The notes: generated by a model from the sequence alone, not told the origin. A stretch of 64,000 nucleotides of DNA from Candidatus Dormiibacter inghamiae (GCA_016464825.1 JAEKNQ010000010.1:44806-108805); one strand, 5' to 3'; shown: positions 43,007 to 51,937, numbered from the stretch's first letter. Made by a program: numbers and translations.

Positions 43007-43026
43007 TCGGTTAGAGCCTGGCCGCG

Positions 43027-43866
43027 GTGAGCCTGCTCGACGATGTCCGCCAGGTGCGCCGGGGCTGGCACTGGGGGGAAGTGAAACCGCGGAGCTGGCC
43101 GGAGCGGGCGCCCGCAGTGCCTGACCGCTCGAGCAACCTGGGCTGGGCACGGTCCGAGCCGGTGAGGAGCGCCCGCTGGCTGCTCCAGAAAGGTGTCTCG
43201 CTGCCCTTCACGCGCGTCATGGCCAACCCTGATGTGCGCGGCGCTGAGTGGATGGAGAGCCTGGAGCGGCCTGCCATCATCGCGGCCAACCATTCCAGCC
43301 ACGCCGACCTTCAGCTCCTGCTCTACGCGCTGCCCGATCGAGCCCGGGAGCGAACAGTAGTCGCGGCAGCTGCCGATTACTGGTATCAGCGGCCCTGGCT
43401 GGGCCGGCTGGTCAGCCTCTGGCTGAACACGTTTCCATTTTCGCGCACGGGCGGCCCGCAGGCGGTCCTGCATCACTCGAGCCAGCTGCTGAAGTCAGGC
43501 TGGCACCTGCTCATCTTCCCGGAAGGCTCCCGCTCGCCCGACGGCCGACTCCAGGAGTTCAAGCCGGGCGTAGGCTTTCTCGCCCGGGAGACAGGTGCGC
43601 CGGTGGTGCCGATCCACGTCCGAGGCGGCCAGCGCATCATGCCGAAGGGCCGTGCCTATCCGCTTCCCGCGCCGGCTCAGGTCAGGATCGGCCGGCCGCT
43701 GCAGGCCAAGGAGAAGGAGAGCGCACGTGCCTTTGCCGGTCGCGTGGAGAGTTCTGTCCGCGAGCTGGCTGCGGGCAGCTCTGGGCCGGAGGTGGTCGGC
43801 AGCTGGATCGAACGCTGGCGGGCGGCCGAGCTACGTTCGGGGGCGACCGCACGCGGGCGGAGCTAG
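43027..43866 (+). CDS. plsC: 1-acyl-sn-glycerol-3-phosphate acyltransferase (PlsC family)
   Basis: Acylates lysophosphatidate or a related lipid at the membrane. The 279-residue protein has the catalytic HX4D box (His89-Ser-Ser-His-Ala-Asp94) in AANHSSHADLQ, the glycerophosphate-binding FPEGSRSPDGRL, and VVPIHVRG. The N-terminal 60 residues are basic and unrecognised. It starts with GTG 20 bp after the LarA-like gene. Its place at the end of the operon argues that the pathway product enters a phospholipid. Confidence 0.9.
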   Translation: MSLLDDVRQVRRGWHWGEVKPRSWPERAPAVPDRSSNLGWARSEPVRSARWLLQKGVSLPFTRVMANPDVRGAEWMESLERPAIIAANHSSHADLQLLLYALPDRARERTVVAAAADYWYQRPWLGRLVSLWLNTFPFSRTGGPQAVLHHSSQLLKSGWHLLIFPEGSRSPDGRLQEFKPGVGFLARETGAPVVPIHVRGGQRIMPKGRAYPLPAPAQVRIGRPLQAKEKESARAFAGRVESSVRELAAGSSGPEVVGSWIERWRAAELRSGATARGRS

Positions 43867-43935
43867 CCCAGCCGCGGCTGAACGGGTCCGGCTTTGCCTC
43901 GCTGAGCGGACAGTCCGGTAGACTCGGGTCCAAGT

Positions 43936-44226
43936 TTGGCACGTTCATCGACACCGCGGCGCGGTCCCCGCAGACCCAAGGCGCAGAAGGAAGCGACTCC
44001 CGACCAGCAGAAGGAAGAGGCAGTGGTCATGGATGCTGTGGTGTCCCAGGCCCTACCCAACGCGATGTTCGAAGTCGAGTTGGAGAATGAGCACAAGCTC
44101 ATCGCTTATGCCGCCGGACGGATGCGACGCTACTTCATCCGGATCACCCCGGGCGACCGCATACGGGTCGAGCTGTCACCGTACGACCTGACGCGCGGCC
44201 GCATCGTCTACCGCTATCGGGAATAG
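43936..44226 (+). CDS. infA: Translation initiation factor IF-1 with basic N-terminal extension
   Basis: Binds the ribosomal A site during initiation. The OB-fold core begins near [20 protein letters not shown] and continues [20 protein letters not shown] through [20 protein letters not shown] 30-residue basic lead ([16 protein letters not shown]) precedes the core, giving 96 residues against the usual 72. The TTG at 43936 is used because no other start lies before the core except a GTG that would remove strand 1. A TAGACT box lies 11 nt upstream. It may be one of two infA genes in the genome. Confidence 0.88.
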   Translation: MARSSTPRRGPRRPKAQKEATPDQQKEEAVVMDAVVSQALPNAMFEVELENEHKLIAYAAGRMRRYFIRITPGDRIRVELSPYDLTRGRIVYRYRE

Positions 44227-44289
44227 GCAGGAGGCATCGGCGGGCAGGCGGCATAACCAATGACCGGACTCAGCTGGTCGCGGTCGTAT

Positions 44290-44661
44290 TCACTCGCCAG
44301 TCAGCTGCTGGACAACACAGAACTTATTGCCATCTGGGTCTCGCATAGTGGTCCAAGTCGTCGTTCCCGACTGCGAGATCGGAATCGTCCACAGCCTGGT
44401 CGCTCCTAGGGCCAGCAAGCGGCTCACCGCCGCCTCCATGTCGGTAGCGGTCAGATCCAGGTGTATTGCGTCCTGCTCTTCGGTCGGCCCTTGTTGACCT
44501 CTCTGGAAACTGAATCGAGGGAAACCCCACCCCGATGGACCCAGAAGGACTTCCTTTTCAGAGTCGCGGCGCTCCGTATAGCCGAGCGCACTTGCCCAAA
44601 AGTCGGCAAGGCGACCAGGATCCAGGCTGGTGAATGTCACATTCCGCACTGAGAGTGGCAC
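44290..44661 (-). CDS. VOC-family (glyoxalase/bleomycin-resistance-like) protein
   Basis: A 123-residue vicinal-oxygen-chelate protein with two beta-alpha-beta-beta-beta repeats: VRNVTFTSLDPGRLADFWAS in the first and AIHLDLTATDMEAAVSRLLA with MRDPDGNKFCVVQ at the end of the second. The DPDGN segment is typical of this glyoxalase-like subgroup. Metal ligands are only partly clear. Function unknown. It starts at GTG and converges on infA. Confidence 0.85.
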   Translation of the reverse strand: MPLSVRNVTFTSLDPGRLADFWASALGYTERRDSEKEVLLGPSGWGFPRFSFQRGQQGPTEEQDAIHLDLTATDMEAAVSRLLALGATRLWTIPISQSGTTTWTTMRDPDGNKFCVVQQLTGE

Positions 44662-44702
44662 GCCCAGTCCCCCGAAGTCGCGGGCGAGTCAGACCGCTGG
44701 GC

Positions 44703-45005
44703 TCAGTACTGGGAGCCGGCGCGGGCGCCCTGAAAGCACTCCTGGCAGTAGACGGGCCTGGCTCCAGTCGGGCGGAACGGGACCTGGGTCTCGCGCCCGC
44801 AGCTGGAGCAAACGACGTCGAACATCTCCCGTCCCGAACGGGCCTGGCCCTGCCCTTCGCCTGCCTTCTTCAGCGCCCGGCAGCTCGGGCAGCGGCGAGG
44901 CTCATTGGTGAGGCCCCGGGCTTGGTAGAACTCCTGCTCGCCCGCCGTGAAGACGAACTGGCTGCTGCAATCACGACAGGTCAGCAATTTGTCCGCGAAT
45001 ATCAA
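44703..45005 (-). CDS. Zinc-ribbon protein with three CxxC pairs
   Basis: A 100-residue protein with CRDC (residues 10-13), CPSC (39-42) and CSSCG (66-70), plus a last YCQEC. The first two pairs form one ribbon spanning the FTAGEQEFYQARGL linker. The last two form a second. This double CxxC ribbon protein is widespread and uncharacterised; nucleic-acid or redox roles have been proposed but are not shown. It starts at TTG with GAGGAG about 9 nt upstream and is divergent from the M29-type gene. Confidence 0.83.
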   Translation of the reverse strand: MIFADKLLTCRDCSSQFVFTAGEQEFYQARGLTNEPRRCPSCRALKKAGEGQGQARSGREMFDVVCSSCGRETQVPFRPTGARPVYCQECFQGARAGSQY

Positions 45006-45108
45006 CGAAACCTCTCCTCAAACCCAAGCCGGCGGCGGCAAGGCCACCATCTCCCTGTGGCGCTGCCCATCAGAGGATGTTATTACCGATCGCGCCTCGA
45101 TGGGAAGC

Positions 45109-45114
45109 TAACCT
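45109..45114 (+). promoter_or_regulatory. -10 box of the M29-pcaBC operon
   Basis: TAACCT ends 7 nt before the ATG at 45122, with no ribosome site between. It probably starts a leaderless transcript covering the M29-type gene, pcaB and pcaC. Confidence 0.45.
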
Positions 45115-45121
45115 TGGCGAG

Positions 45122-46123
45122 ATGAGAAGCGAATACGCGCACGGAGCGCGCAATGCCGTCCGCGCCTGTCTCAACGTGGGTGCCAACGACCGTGTAGCCG
45201 TCATCAAGGACAAGGGTCGGCTGGCGATCGCGGAAGCCATCGAGGAGGAGGCTCGCGCCGCCGGGGCGGAGGTCCGCAGCTGGCAGATGGAAGACCTGAT
45301 CCCAAGGCCGGCTCGCGAGTTCCCCCGGCGTCTGGCTGAGGAGATCCTGGCCTTTGAGCCGTCAGTCTCCTACTTCATCGGCGAAGGCCTGGAGGGGGAG
45401 CTGGCCTTCCGCCAGCCGATGCTCGAGCTGCTCCGGGGCAGGCTTCGCTGCCGTCACGGCCACATGATAGGCATCGACCACCAGTTGATGCTTGAGGGGA
45501 TGGCGGGCGATTACGAGGAGATCTACTCGGTCACGCGCAGGGTCTGGGAAGTGGCCCGCCAGGCGAGCAAGATCGAGGTGGCTACGCGTCTCGGCACTGA
45601 GCTGACCGCCACCTTCTCGCCCAGCCGCCGCTGGGTGCCGTGTGACGGTCGCTACTGGGAGCAGGGGCAGTGGGGCAACCTTCCCGAGGGCGAGACGTTC
45701 ACAGCCCCACTGAGCGTGGATGGCGTCCTGGTGGGCGAGGAGCTGGGGGATCATTTCGCTCCCAAGTACGGCCTCCTGCCCGAGCCGATCAGCATCCGCG
45801 TCAGGGACAGCCGGGTCGTGTCCGTCGAACTGAGCAGCCGACCGGAGCTCGTGCGGGAGGTGGAGGCGTACTTCGGCCAGCACCCCAACTCCAACCGCGT
45901 TGGCGAGTTCGCCATCGGCACCAATACGGGCCTGCGCAAAATAGTCGGCAACTTCCTGCAGGACGAGAAGTTCCCGGGCGTTCACGTGGCCTTCGGCGAT
46001 CCCTACGGCTCCGCCACAGGCGCTGACTGGAGCTGTCCCAGCCACGTCGATGTCCTGGCCAGCCAGGCCGACGTTTGGGTGGATGGGCGCAAGGTCATGG
46101 AAGCTGGCCGCTTTCAGCTCTGA
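45122..46123 (+). CDS. M29 aminopeptidase/NicX-like metalloenzyme
   Basis: A 333-residue member of the thermophilic aminopeptidase (M29) fold, which also contains 2,5-dihydroxypyridine 5,6-dioxygenase NicX. Metal-site segments are VGEELGDHFAPKYG, the Glu in VGEFAIGTNTG, and HVAFGDPYGSATGADWSCPS, then HVDVL. It lies 12 bp upstream of pcaB in a protocatechuate cluster, so a ring-cleaving or hydrolytic step in aromatic breakdown is as plausible as peptide hydrolysis. The start ATG follows a TAACCT box. Motifs alone do not decide between the two functions. Confidence 0.78.
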   Translation: MRSEYAHGARNAVRACLNVGANDRVAVIKDKGRLAIAEAIEEEARAAGAEVRSWQMEDLIPRPAREFPRRLAEEILAFEPSVSYFIGEGLEGELAFRQPMLELLRGRLRCRHGHMIGIDHQLMLEGMAGDYEEIYSVTRRVWEVARQASKIEVATRLGTELTATFSPSRRWVPCDGRYWEQGQWGNLPEGETFTAPLSVDGVLVGEELGDHFAPKYGLLPEPISIRVRDSRVVSVELSSRPELVREVEAYFGQHPNSNRVGEFAIGTNTGLRKIVGNFLQDEKFPGVHVAFGDPYGSATGADWSCPSHVDVLASQADVWVDGRKVMEAGRFQL

Positions 46124-46135
46124 GCGGCCGTCAGC

Positions 46136-47482
46136 TTGACCTCTGATCGTCTGTTCGCACAGGCGTCCAGCACAGCAGAGATGTTGGAGGCGGTATCTGA
46201 CGCTGCCTGGCTGGAGTCGATGCTCCAGGTCGAGGCCGCCCTGGCCAAGGTTGAGGGCCGCCTCGGGCTGATCCCGCCAGAGGCTGCAGCGTCGATCACC
46301 TCTTCACTATTGGCGGCCGAGCTCGATCCTGAGCAAATCGGCCGGGAGGCGGTCAGTGCCGGCAACCCGGTCCTCCCGATGGTCAGGATGCTGAGCAGGG
46401 TGGTGCCCGGCGAGGCGGTGGGATATGTCCACTGGGGAGCCACAAGTCAGGACATCCTGGACACCGGGATGATGCTGGTCGCGCGCAGGGCGCTGACCCT
46501 CATCACGCGGGACATCGATGCTGTGGCGGCCGCGGCCGCTGACTTGGCAGTACGCCACAGGTCCAGCGTCATGGTTGGGCGCACCCTCTTGCAGCAGGCT
46601 GCGCCGACGACCTTTGGGCTGAAGGCCGCCGGTTGGCTGACTGCAGTCAGGGAAGCTAGAGCCCGGGTTCGCGAGATACAGCACGGGGGCCTCGCGCTTC
46701 AGTTCGGCGGCGCGGCCGGCACGCTGGCAGCTCTGGGCGAACGGGGCCTGGATGTGTCTCGCGAACTCGCGCGTGAGCTCGGCCTGGTCGAGCCTGTCCT
46801 GCCCTGGCACACTGCCCGGGGCCGCGTCCTCGCTTTGGCTACAGCGCTGGGCATCCTCACCGCAGCCGTCGGCAAGATCGCGCTGGACGTGTTGTTGATG
46901 GCGCAAAACGAGGTCGCTGAGGTTTCCGAAGGCGTTGGTGGGGGCTCATCCACCCTGCCTCAGAAGCAAAACCCGGTGGCCGCTGTGGAGGTACTGGCCT
47001 GTGTCCGGGGCGTGAACGCCCAGGTCGCTCTGCTCTTGGCCGCCGCCCTGCAGGAGCATGAGCGGGCGGCCGGCGGCTGGCAGGCGGAATGGCCGGCGCT
47101 CGGTGAGCTGTTCAGATTCAGCGCCGGCGCCGTGGCGCGCACGGCAGGGATGCTGGAAGGCCTCCAGGTCAATCGCGAGCGGATGGCCGCCAACCTACTT
47201 CAGGGAGGCGGCCAGGTAATGTCCGAGTGCGTGATGATGACACTCGCCGCGCGCATCGGCCGCCAGCGGGCCCACCGCCTGGTGGGAAGGGCGGCTGCGG
47301 CGGCAGCGAACTCAGGCCGAGGGTTCGGCGCTGAGCTCAAGGCCGACTCTGAGATCTCTGAGCACCTCAGCCCGGCCGACATCGATGCCGCCCTCGAACC
47401 AAGCAGCTACCTCGGCTCGGCTGAAGCTCTCGTCGAAAGGGCAGTCACTGCTTACCAGAGAGAAATGGGGGAAGGAAAGTGA
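46136..47482 (+). CDS. pcaB: 3-carboxy-cis,cis-muconate cycloisomerase
   Basis: Second step of the protocatechuate branch: 3-carboxy-cis,cis-muconate to 4-carboxymuconolactone. The 448-residue fumarase/aspartase-fold protein carries the signature GGGSSTLPQKQNP near residue 270, and WGATSQDILDTG and VGRTLLQQAAPTTFG as the other active-site segments. The sequence GSSTLP-KxNP with pcaC next door favours PcaB over adenylosuccinate lyase. It starts at TTG and its stop overlaps pcaC (GTGA). Confidence 0.93.
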   Translation: MTSDRLFAQASSTAEMLEAVSDAAWLESMLQVEAALAKVEGRLGLIPPEAAASITSSLLAAELDPEQIGREAVSAGNPVLPMVRMLSRVVPGEAVGYVHWGATSQDILDTGMMLVARRALTLITRDIDAVAAAAADLAVRHRSSVMVGRTLLQQAAPTTFGLKAAGWLTAVREARARVREIQHGGLALQFGGAAGTLAALGERGLDVSRELARELGLVEPVLPWHTARGRVLALATALGILTAAVGKIALDVLLMAQNEVAEVSEGVGGGSSTLPQKQNPVAAVEVLACVRGVNAQVALLLAAALQEHERAAGGWQAEWPALGELFRFSAGAVARTAGMLEGLQVNRERMAANLLQGGGQVMSECVMMTLAARIGRQRAHRLVGRAAAAAANSGRGFGAELKADSEISEHLSPADIDAALEPSSYLGSAEALVERAVTAYQREMGEGK

Positions 47483-47913
47483 GCGACCCCAGCGACTACC
47501 TGGAGCTGGGGAGGGAGGTCCGGCGGGCGGTCCTCGGCTCGGAGTACGTCGACCACTCGCAAGCGACCCGTACGCCGCTCAACGCCGACTTTCAGGACCT
47601 GCTCACCCGCTACGCGTGGGGCGAGATCTGGGGCCGAAAGGGTCTCGACCGTCGCACCCGCAGCTGCATAACGGTTGCCATGCTGGTGGCCCTCAATCAT
47701 CCCGAAGAGCTGGCGCTTCACCTGCGCGGAACTCTGCGCAACGGGGTCAGCGCGGCGGAGCTGCGCGAGGTCCTGCTCCAAACTGCCGTGTACTGCGGCT
47801 TTCCGGCCGCGCGGAGCGCGTTCCGAGTGGCGCAGGAGGTGCTCGGGGAAATGGCTGATCAACCGCCCGGCGAAGAGCCCCAGCCTGACGCCGGCCGCGG
47901 TCAGCGGCTGTAG
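47479..47913 (+). CDS. pcaC: 4-carboxymuconolactone decarboxylase
   Basis: Decarboxylates 4-carboxymuconolactone to the beta-ketoadipate enol-lactone. The 144-residue AhpD-like helical protein has WGEIWGRKGLDRRTRSCITV and the conserved HLRGTLRNGVSAAELREVLL, then YCGFPAARSAF. It starts at GTG overlapping pcaB. It converges on pcaG 21 bp away. PcaD (enol-lactonase) and the later steps are not in the window. Confidence 0.94.
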   Translation: MSDPSDYLELGREVRRAVLGSEYVDHSQATRTPLNADFQDLLTRYAWGEIWGRKGLDRRTRSCITVAMLVALNHPEELALHLRGTLRNGVSAAELREVLLQTAVYCGFPAARSAFRVAQEVLGEMADQPPGEEPQPDAGRGQRL

Positions 47914-47934
47914 AGCCCTTTCGGCTGTTGGCGT

Positions 47935-48432
47935 TCAGAGAGCAAAGAAAACCGTCTCGCCCTCGCCCTGCAGGCGTACGTCGAACCGAAGGGCGCCTGG
48001 TTCGGCCCTAGCTACTAGGGTCGGCCGGCGCTCTGGCTCGACCCGAGCCAGGACCCAGTCAGCGCTGTTGGCAGCAGTCTCGTCGGGGAAATAGATCCGG
48101 GTCTGCAGCTGTCGCAGTAGCCCGCGCGCGAAGACGGTGAGGCTGAAGTGGGGCGCCTGGACCGTGCCGTCAGGACCTGGCATTGGCGCCGGTTTTGAGG
48201 CGGTGAAGTGAAAAGCGCCTTCGACGTCGGTCGCGCAGCGCGCGAACTGCTCGCCCTGCCACAGCTCGAGCAGCGCGTCGGGGATCGGCGCCCCAGCGCC
48301 GTCCAAGACCTGGCCCTCGATCCGCAGCTCCCTCTGCCCCGACGGAATTGCGTCCGAGCCCCCGGCGAAGGGCAGGGCAAAACCGAAGAAGGGGCCGACA
48401 GTCTGCGAAGGCGTAGGAGCGGTCCGCGCCAT
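47935..48432 (-). CDS. pcaG: Protocatechuate 3,4-dioxygenase alpha subunit
   Basis: Structural half of the intradiol ring-cleaving enzyme. The 165-residue protein starts MARTAPTPSQTVGPFFGFAL, which is typical of PcaG, and has the intradiol beta-sandwich segments DALLELWQGEQF and HFSLTVFARGLLRQLQTRIYF. It lacks the iron ligands found in the beta subunit, as expected. A longer frame into pcaH is a shadow; the ATG at 48432 lies one base after the pcaH stop. Confidence 0.93.
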   Translation of the reverse strand: MARTAPTPSQTVGPFFGFALPFAGGSDAIPSGQRELRIEGQVLDGAGAPIPDALLELWQGEQFARCATDVEGAFHFTASKPAPMPGPDGTVQAPHFSLTVFARGLLRQLQTRIYFPDETAANSADWVLARVEPERRPTLVARAEPGALRFDVRLQGEGETVFFAL

Positions 48433-48433
48433 C

Positions 48434-49117
48434 TCACGCCTCCCGCGGTGTCGCGTTCCGACCCCTGAGCACCATGTCCCAGCGGTAGCCCAGCGCCCAG
48501 TTGGGCTTGGTGGTCTCCCAGTCGAACGCCGCCACCAACAGGTTTCGGCCGCGCTGATCAGGAATCGATTGCAGGATGGGATCGAAGGACAGCAGCGGGT
48601 CGCCCGGGAAGTACATCTGAGTGACGAGCCTGCTGCCAAGCTCAGGGCCGAAGAGCGAGAAATGTATGTGCGCGGGGCGCCAGGCATTGGTGTGATTGCC
48701 CCAGGGATAGGCTCCTGGCTTGATCGACACGAAGCTGTAGCGGCCGTCTGAGTCTGTCAGGCAGCGCCCGGCGCCAGTGAAGTTGGCGTCGAGCGGGGCT
48801 GGATGGTCGTCGCCGGGATCGACGTAGCGACCGGCGGCGTTGGCCTGCCAAACCTCGACCAGGGCGTGCGGCAGAGGACGAGCGTCGCTGTCCAGCACGC
48901 GGCCGGTCACCACTATCCGCTCGCCCAGAGGCTCGCCCCGGTGTTGGCGCGTCAGGTCCGCATCCCCGCTGGCGACGGGAACGCGGCCGAAGGCGGGCCC
49001 CGGCGTCCAATGAAACCATTCCTGTGGCAGCCTCAGCAGCTCCGCCTGGGGAGCTCGCAGAATCGTCGATTTGTAGTCGGGGTGCAGGTACGGTGGCTCG
49101 AATCCGGCCTCGCTCAT
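48434..49117 (-). CDS. pcaH: Protocatechuate 3,4-dioxygenase beta subunit
   Basis: Iron(III)-bearing subunit that cleaves protocatechuate between its hydroxyls. The four ligands are all visible at the right spacing: Tyr98 (GRYVDPG), Tyr137 (AYPWGNH), His150 and His152 (WRPAHIHFS), i.e. 39, 13 and 2 residues apart as in the Pseudomonas enzyme. The 227 residues include the N-terminal cap HPDYKSTILRAP. The start ATG overlaps the pobA stop by one base, so pobA, pcaH and pcaG are one minus-strand operon. Confidence 0.95.
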   Translation of the reverse strand: MSEAGFEPPYLHPDYKSTILRAPQAELLRLPQEWFHWTPGPAFGRVPVASGDADLTRQHRGEPLGERIVVTGRVLDSDARPLPHALVEVWQANAAGRYVDPGDDHPAPLDANFTGAGRCLTDSDGRYSFVSIKPGAYPWGNHTNAWRPAHIHFSLFGPELGSRLVTQMYFPGDPLLSFDPILQSIPDQRGRNLLVAAFDWETTKPNWALGYRWDMVLRGRNATPREA

Positions 49118-50292
49118 CAGGTTCCTCCGTCCATAGCTGTCGCTGCACTTGTGTAGTTCTCCGCCAGCGAGGTTGAGGCGGCGCGCGAACGAGTCAGGTA
49201 TGACAGCTGGGCCAGCTGCAGGCGATGTTCGAACAGATCGCCTGCCGGCGTGCGATGGAGCAGGCCTGTCATGAAAGCTGAAAACTGCTGGGCCCGCCAG
49301 ACCCTGTTTAGACAGCTCCTGGTGTACGCGTCCAGGAGGGTGGTCGATTTCGACCGATACCAGGCGGCCAGGGCGCGCGCAAGGGTCTGGACATCCGCCA
49401 AGGCCAGGTTCATCCCCTTGGCGCCAGTCGGCGGGACTATGTGAGCCGAGTCTCCGGCAAGGTAGAGCCGGCCGTGCTGCATGGGTTCCAGCACGAGGCT
49501 GTGCAGAGCCGTGATGCCGAGGTCCAGGATTTCCCCGGCACGCAGTTCAGGCTCGGCCAACCGTAATCGAAGTTCCTCCCAGATGCGGGCCTCCGGCCAG
49601 TTGGCAAGATCCTCGTCCGCCGCGACCTGCAGATAGAGACGGCTGATATCCGGAGAACGCATGCTGTGCAGCGCGAAGCCGTTCTCATGGCAGGCGTAGA
49701 TGAGCTCTCGTTCCGCGGGCGGCGTGCGGGCCAGGATGCCGAGCCAGCCGTGCGGATACACCCGTTCGTAAACCGTCGCTGGGACGGCTTCGCGGCCAAT
49801 GCCATGGGCCCCGTCGCAGGCGGCGATGAAGTCACATCCGAGCTCCGATTCATCCTCCTCTACACGGTAGGTGATGAGCGGCCGGTCGCCGACTATCCCG
49901 CCGAGGCCTTTGGCTTCAGCCTCGAAGAGGATCTGGCCCCCGGCCTGGAGGCGCGCGGTGATCAGATCCTTCACGATTTCCTGCTGGCCGTACACGAGAA
50001 TCGTGCGCCCGGTGAGATCCATGAAGTCGATGTGATGGCGCTCGCCAGCGAACTGGAGGTTGATACCGCGATGGACGAGACCCTCTCGGTCCATGCGCTC
50101 GCCCACGCCGCTGGCTCGGAGCAGCTCGGCAGCCCCATGTTCCAGCACGCCTGCCCTGACCCGACCTTCCGCGTAGTGGCGGCTGCGCACTTCGAGCACC
50201 ACCGACTCGATGCCGGCATTGGCCAGCAAGTGCGAGAGCAGCAACCCGGCAGGGCCGGCGCCGATGATACCTACCTGGGTCCGCTCCTTCAC
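49117..50292 (-). CDS. pobA: 4-hydroxybenzoate 3-monooxygenase
   Basis: FAD/NAD(P)H hydroxylase giving protocatechuate from 4-hydroxybenzoate. The 391 residues match the family (394). FAD motifs are GAGPAG at 11-16, DGAHGIGR in the middle and YLAGDSAHIVPPTGAKGMNL. Other group-A features are VLEHGAAELLRASGVGERMD and VYGQQEIVKDL. The start is taken as GTG at 50292; the frame is open further but only over the MFS gene. It feeds pcaHG downstream and lies 4 bp after the MFS transporter stop. Confidence 0.92.
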   Translation of the reverse strand: MKERTQVGIIGAGPAGLLLSHLLANAGIESVVLEVRSRHYAEGRVRAGVLEHGAAELLRASGVGERMDREGLVHRGINLQFAGERHHIDFMDLTGRTILVYGQQEIVKDLITARLQAGGQILFEAEAKGLGGIVGDRPLITYRVEEDESELGCDFIAACDGAHGIGREAVPATVYERVYPHGWLGILARTPPAERELIYACHENGFALHSMRSPDISRLYLQVAADEDLANWPEARIWEELRLRLAEPELRAGEILDLGITALHSLVLEPMQHGRLYLAGDSAHIVPPTGAKGMNLALADVQTLARALAAWYRSKSTTLLDAYTRSCLNRVWRAQQFSAFMTGLLHRTPAGDLFEHRLQLAQLSYLTRSRAASTSLAENYTSAATAMDGGT

Positions 50293-50296
50293 CCTG

Positions 50297-51937
50297 TCAG
50301 GCCGGCAGCGCTTCCTTCCGCTCGAACTCCTCCTCAGCTTCTTCGGCGACGGGCGCCTCGCTGAAGCCGGAGTTCCGGCCGGCGGCCGCCTTGAGCGGCA
50401 CCTCGCGCAGGAAGAAGCTCGCCACGATGGCGATGGCGACCACTGCGGCGGCGATGAGGAACAGGCTGTGCAGCGTGTCGGCCAGGCCGAGTCGGGTCGC
50501 GTGGATGAACTGGTCGAAGAGCGGCGCGGCCTGCGGCGGCAGGGTGGCCCGCAGATGGGCCAGGTTGTTGGGATCGAACAGCGCCTGGGGACTGCTGCCG
50601 CCTTGGCTGGTAGGCAGCTTGATCTGCGGCGGGAGGTGCAACGCGGCGACCTGCTTCTGGACTGAGTCAAACAGGCGGTTCGCGAGCACCGAGCCGAGCA
50701 CAGCCGTGCCGACAGTGCCGCCCAGGTTCCGCCAGAACTGCACCTGACTGGTGGCGACGCCCACCATCTTGCCCGCCAGCGCGCTCTGCACCACGTTGAT
50801 GGTGAGCGGAAACGTGGTCCCCAGCCCGGCGCCGATGATGACCAGGTCGCGCACCACTTCCCACTGGCTGGTGCCGACGGTCACCTGCGACAGGAGCAGA
50901 AGACCGCCGACGATGGCGCTGGCGCCGGCGATGGCCAGCACTCGATAGCGGCGGATGCGAATCATCAACTGGCCCGAGACGATGCTGAACACAATCAGTC
51001 CGAGCACCATCGGCGTCAGCAGCTGGCCGGAGTTGGTGGCGCTGACACCCAGCACGCCCTGGTAGATCAGCGGCACGAAGATTATCGATCCGAACATGCC
51101 AAAGGCTGTGAAGAAGGCGATGATCACAGTGATGGTGAACGCATTCAGCTTGAAGAGCTGGAAGGGCACTATCGGCTCGCTCGCCCGGCGCTCAACGAAG
51201 AAGAAGCTGATCAGCAGCACCCCGGCCAGAATCAGGAGACCAAGCACCTCGGGTGAGGTCCAGGCGTGGGTGTTGGTGATGGACAGCGCGATCAGCAGTG
51301 GGACCAGGCCGGCTGCGAGCACAGCTCCGCCCAAGAAGTCGATCTGCCGCCAGTTGGCGTGCGAGCGGACGTAGGGAAGGCCCAGCGCCACAACCGTGAC
51401 TGCCAGGATGCCCACCGGGAGGTTGACGTAGAACACCCAGCGCCAGCCGAGCCCGTCGGTCAGCCAACCGCCCAGTGTGGGGCCGATGACCGAGGAGAGG
51501 CCGAAGACACCGCCGAAGACGCCCTGCAGCTTGACCCGCTGCTCAGGGGGGAAGATGTCAGCCAGCACTGTGAAGACAGTGGCGAACAGCATGCCGCCGA
51601 AGAGGCCCTGGATGGCCCGGAAGGCGGTCAGCTGAAACATGTTCTGCGAGAGCCCGCAGAGAGCCGAGGCCAGCACGAACCCGACCATGCCTGTCAGTAG
51701 GAAGGGCTTGCGGCCGAACATGTCGCCCAGCTTGCCGGCGATCGGCACCACAATCGTGGAGCTGACCAGGTAGGCGGTGGTGACCCAGGCGTAGTACTCA
51801 AGGCCGTTCAGCTCCGAGATGATGCGCGGCATCGCCGTCCCCACAACCGTCTGGTCCAACGACGCCAGGAGGAGCGCAAGCATCACGCCTGCAGTGGCGA
51901 AGACCTTCTGGCCTCTGGTCAGGTTGTTAGCGGGCAC
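50297..51937 (-). CDS. DHA2/EmrB-QacA-type MFS transporter
   Basis: A 546-residue, 14-helix drug-proton-type transporter. Motifs are LASLDQTVVGTAMPRI at the end of helix 1 and GKLGDMFGRKPFL as motif A. GLSSVIGPTLGGWLTDGLGW is the antiporter motif C, followed by WRWVFYVNLPVG. The acidic C-terminal tail (AEEAEEEFERKE) is cytoplasmic. The GTG start at 51937 has GGAGG 9 nt upstream. It overlaps the MarR gene by 11 bp and runs into pobA. Export of toxic phenolics, or uptake of aromatic acids, are both compatible with the context. Confidence 0.92.
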   Translation of the reverse strand: MPANNLTRGQKVFATAGVMLALLLASLDQTVVGTAMPRIISELNGLEYYAWVTTAYLVSSTIVVPIAGKLGDMFGRKPFLLTGMVGFVLASALCGLSQNMFQLTAFRAIQGLFGGMLFATVFTVLADIFPPEQRVKLQGVFGGVFGLSSVIGPTLGGWLTDGLGWRWVFYVNLPVGILAVTVVALGLPYVRSHANWRQIDFLGGAVLAAGLVPLLIALSITNTHAWTSPEVLGLLILAGVLLISFFFVERRASEPIVPFQLFKLNAFTITVIIAFFTAFGMFGSIIFVPLIYQGVLGVSATNSGQLLTPMVLGLIVFSIVSGQLMIRIRRYRVLAIAGASAIVGGLLLLSQVTVGTSQWEVVRDLVIIGAGLGTTFPLTINVVQSALAGKMVGVATSQVQFWRNLGGTVGTAVLGSVLANRLFDSVQKQVAALHLPPQIKLPTSQGGSSPQALFDPNNLAHLRATLPPQAAPLFDQFIHATRLGLADTLHSLFLIAAAVVAIAIVASFFLREVPLKAAAGRNSGFSEAPVAEEAEEEFERKEALPA

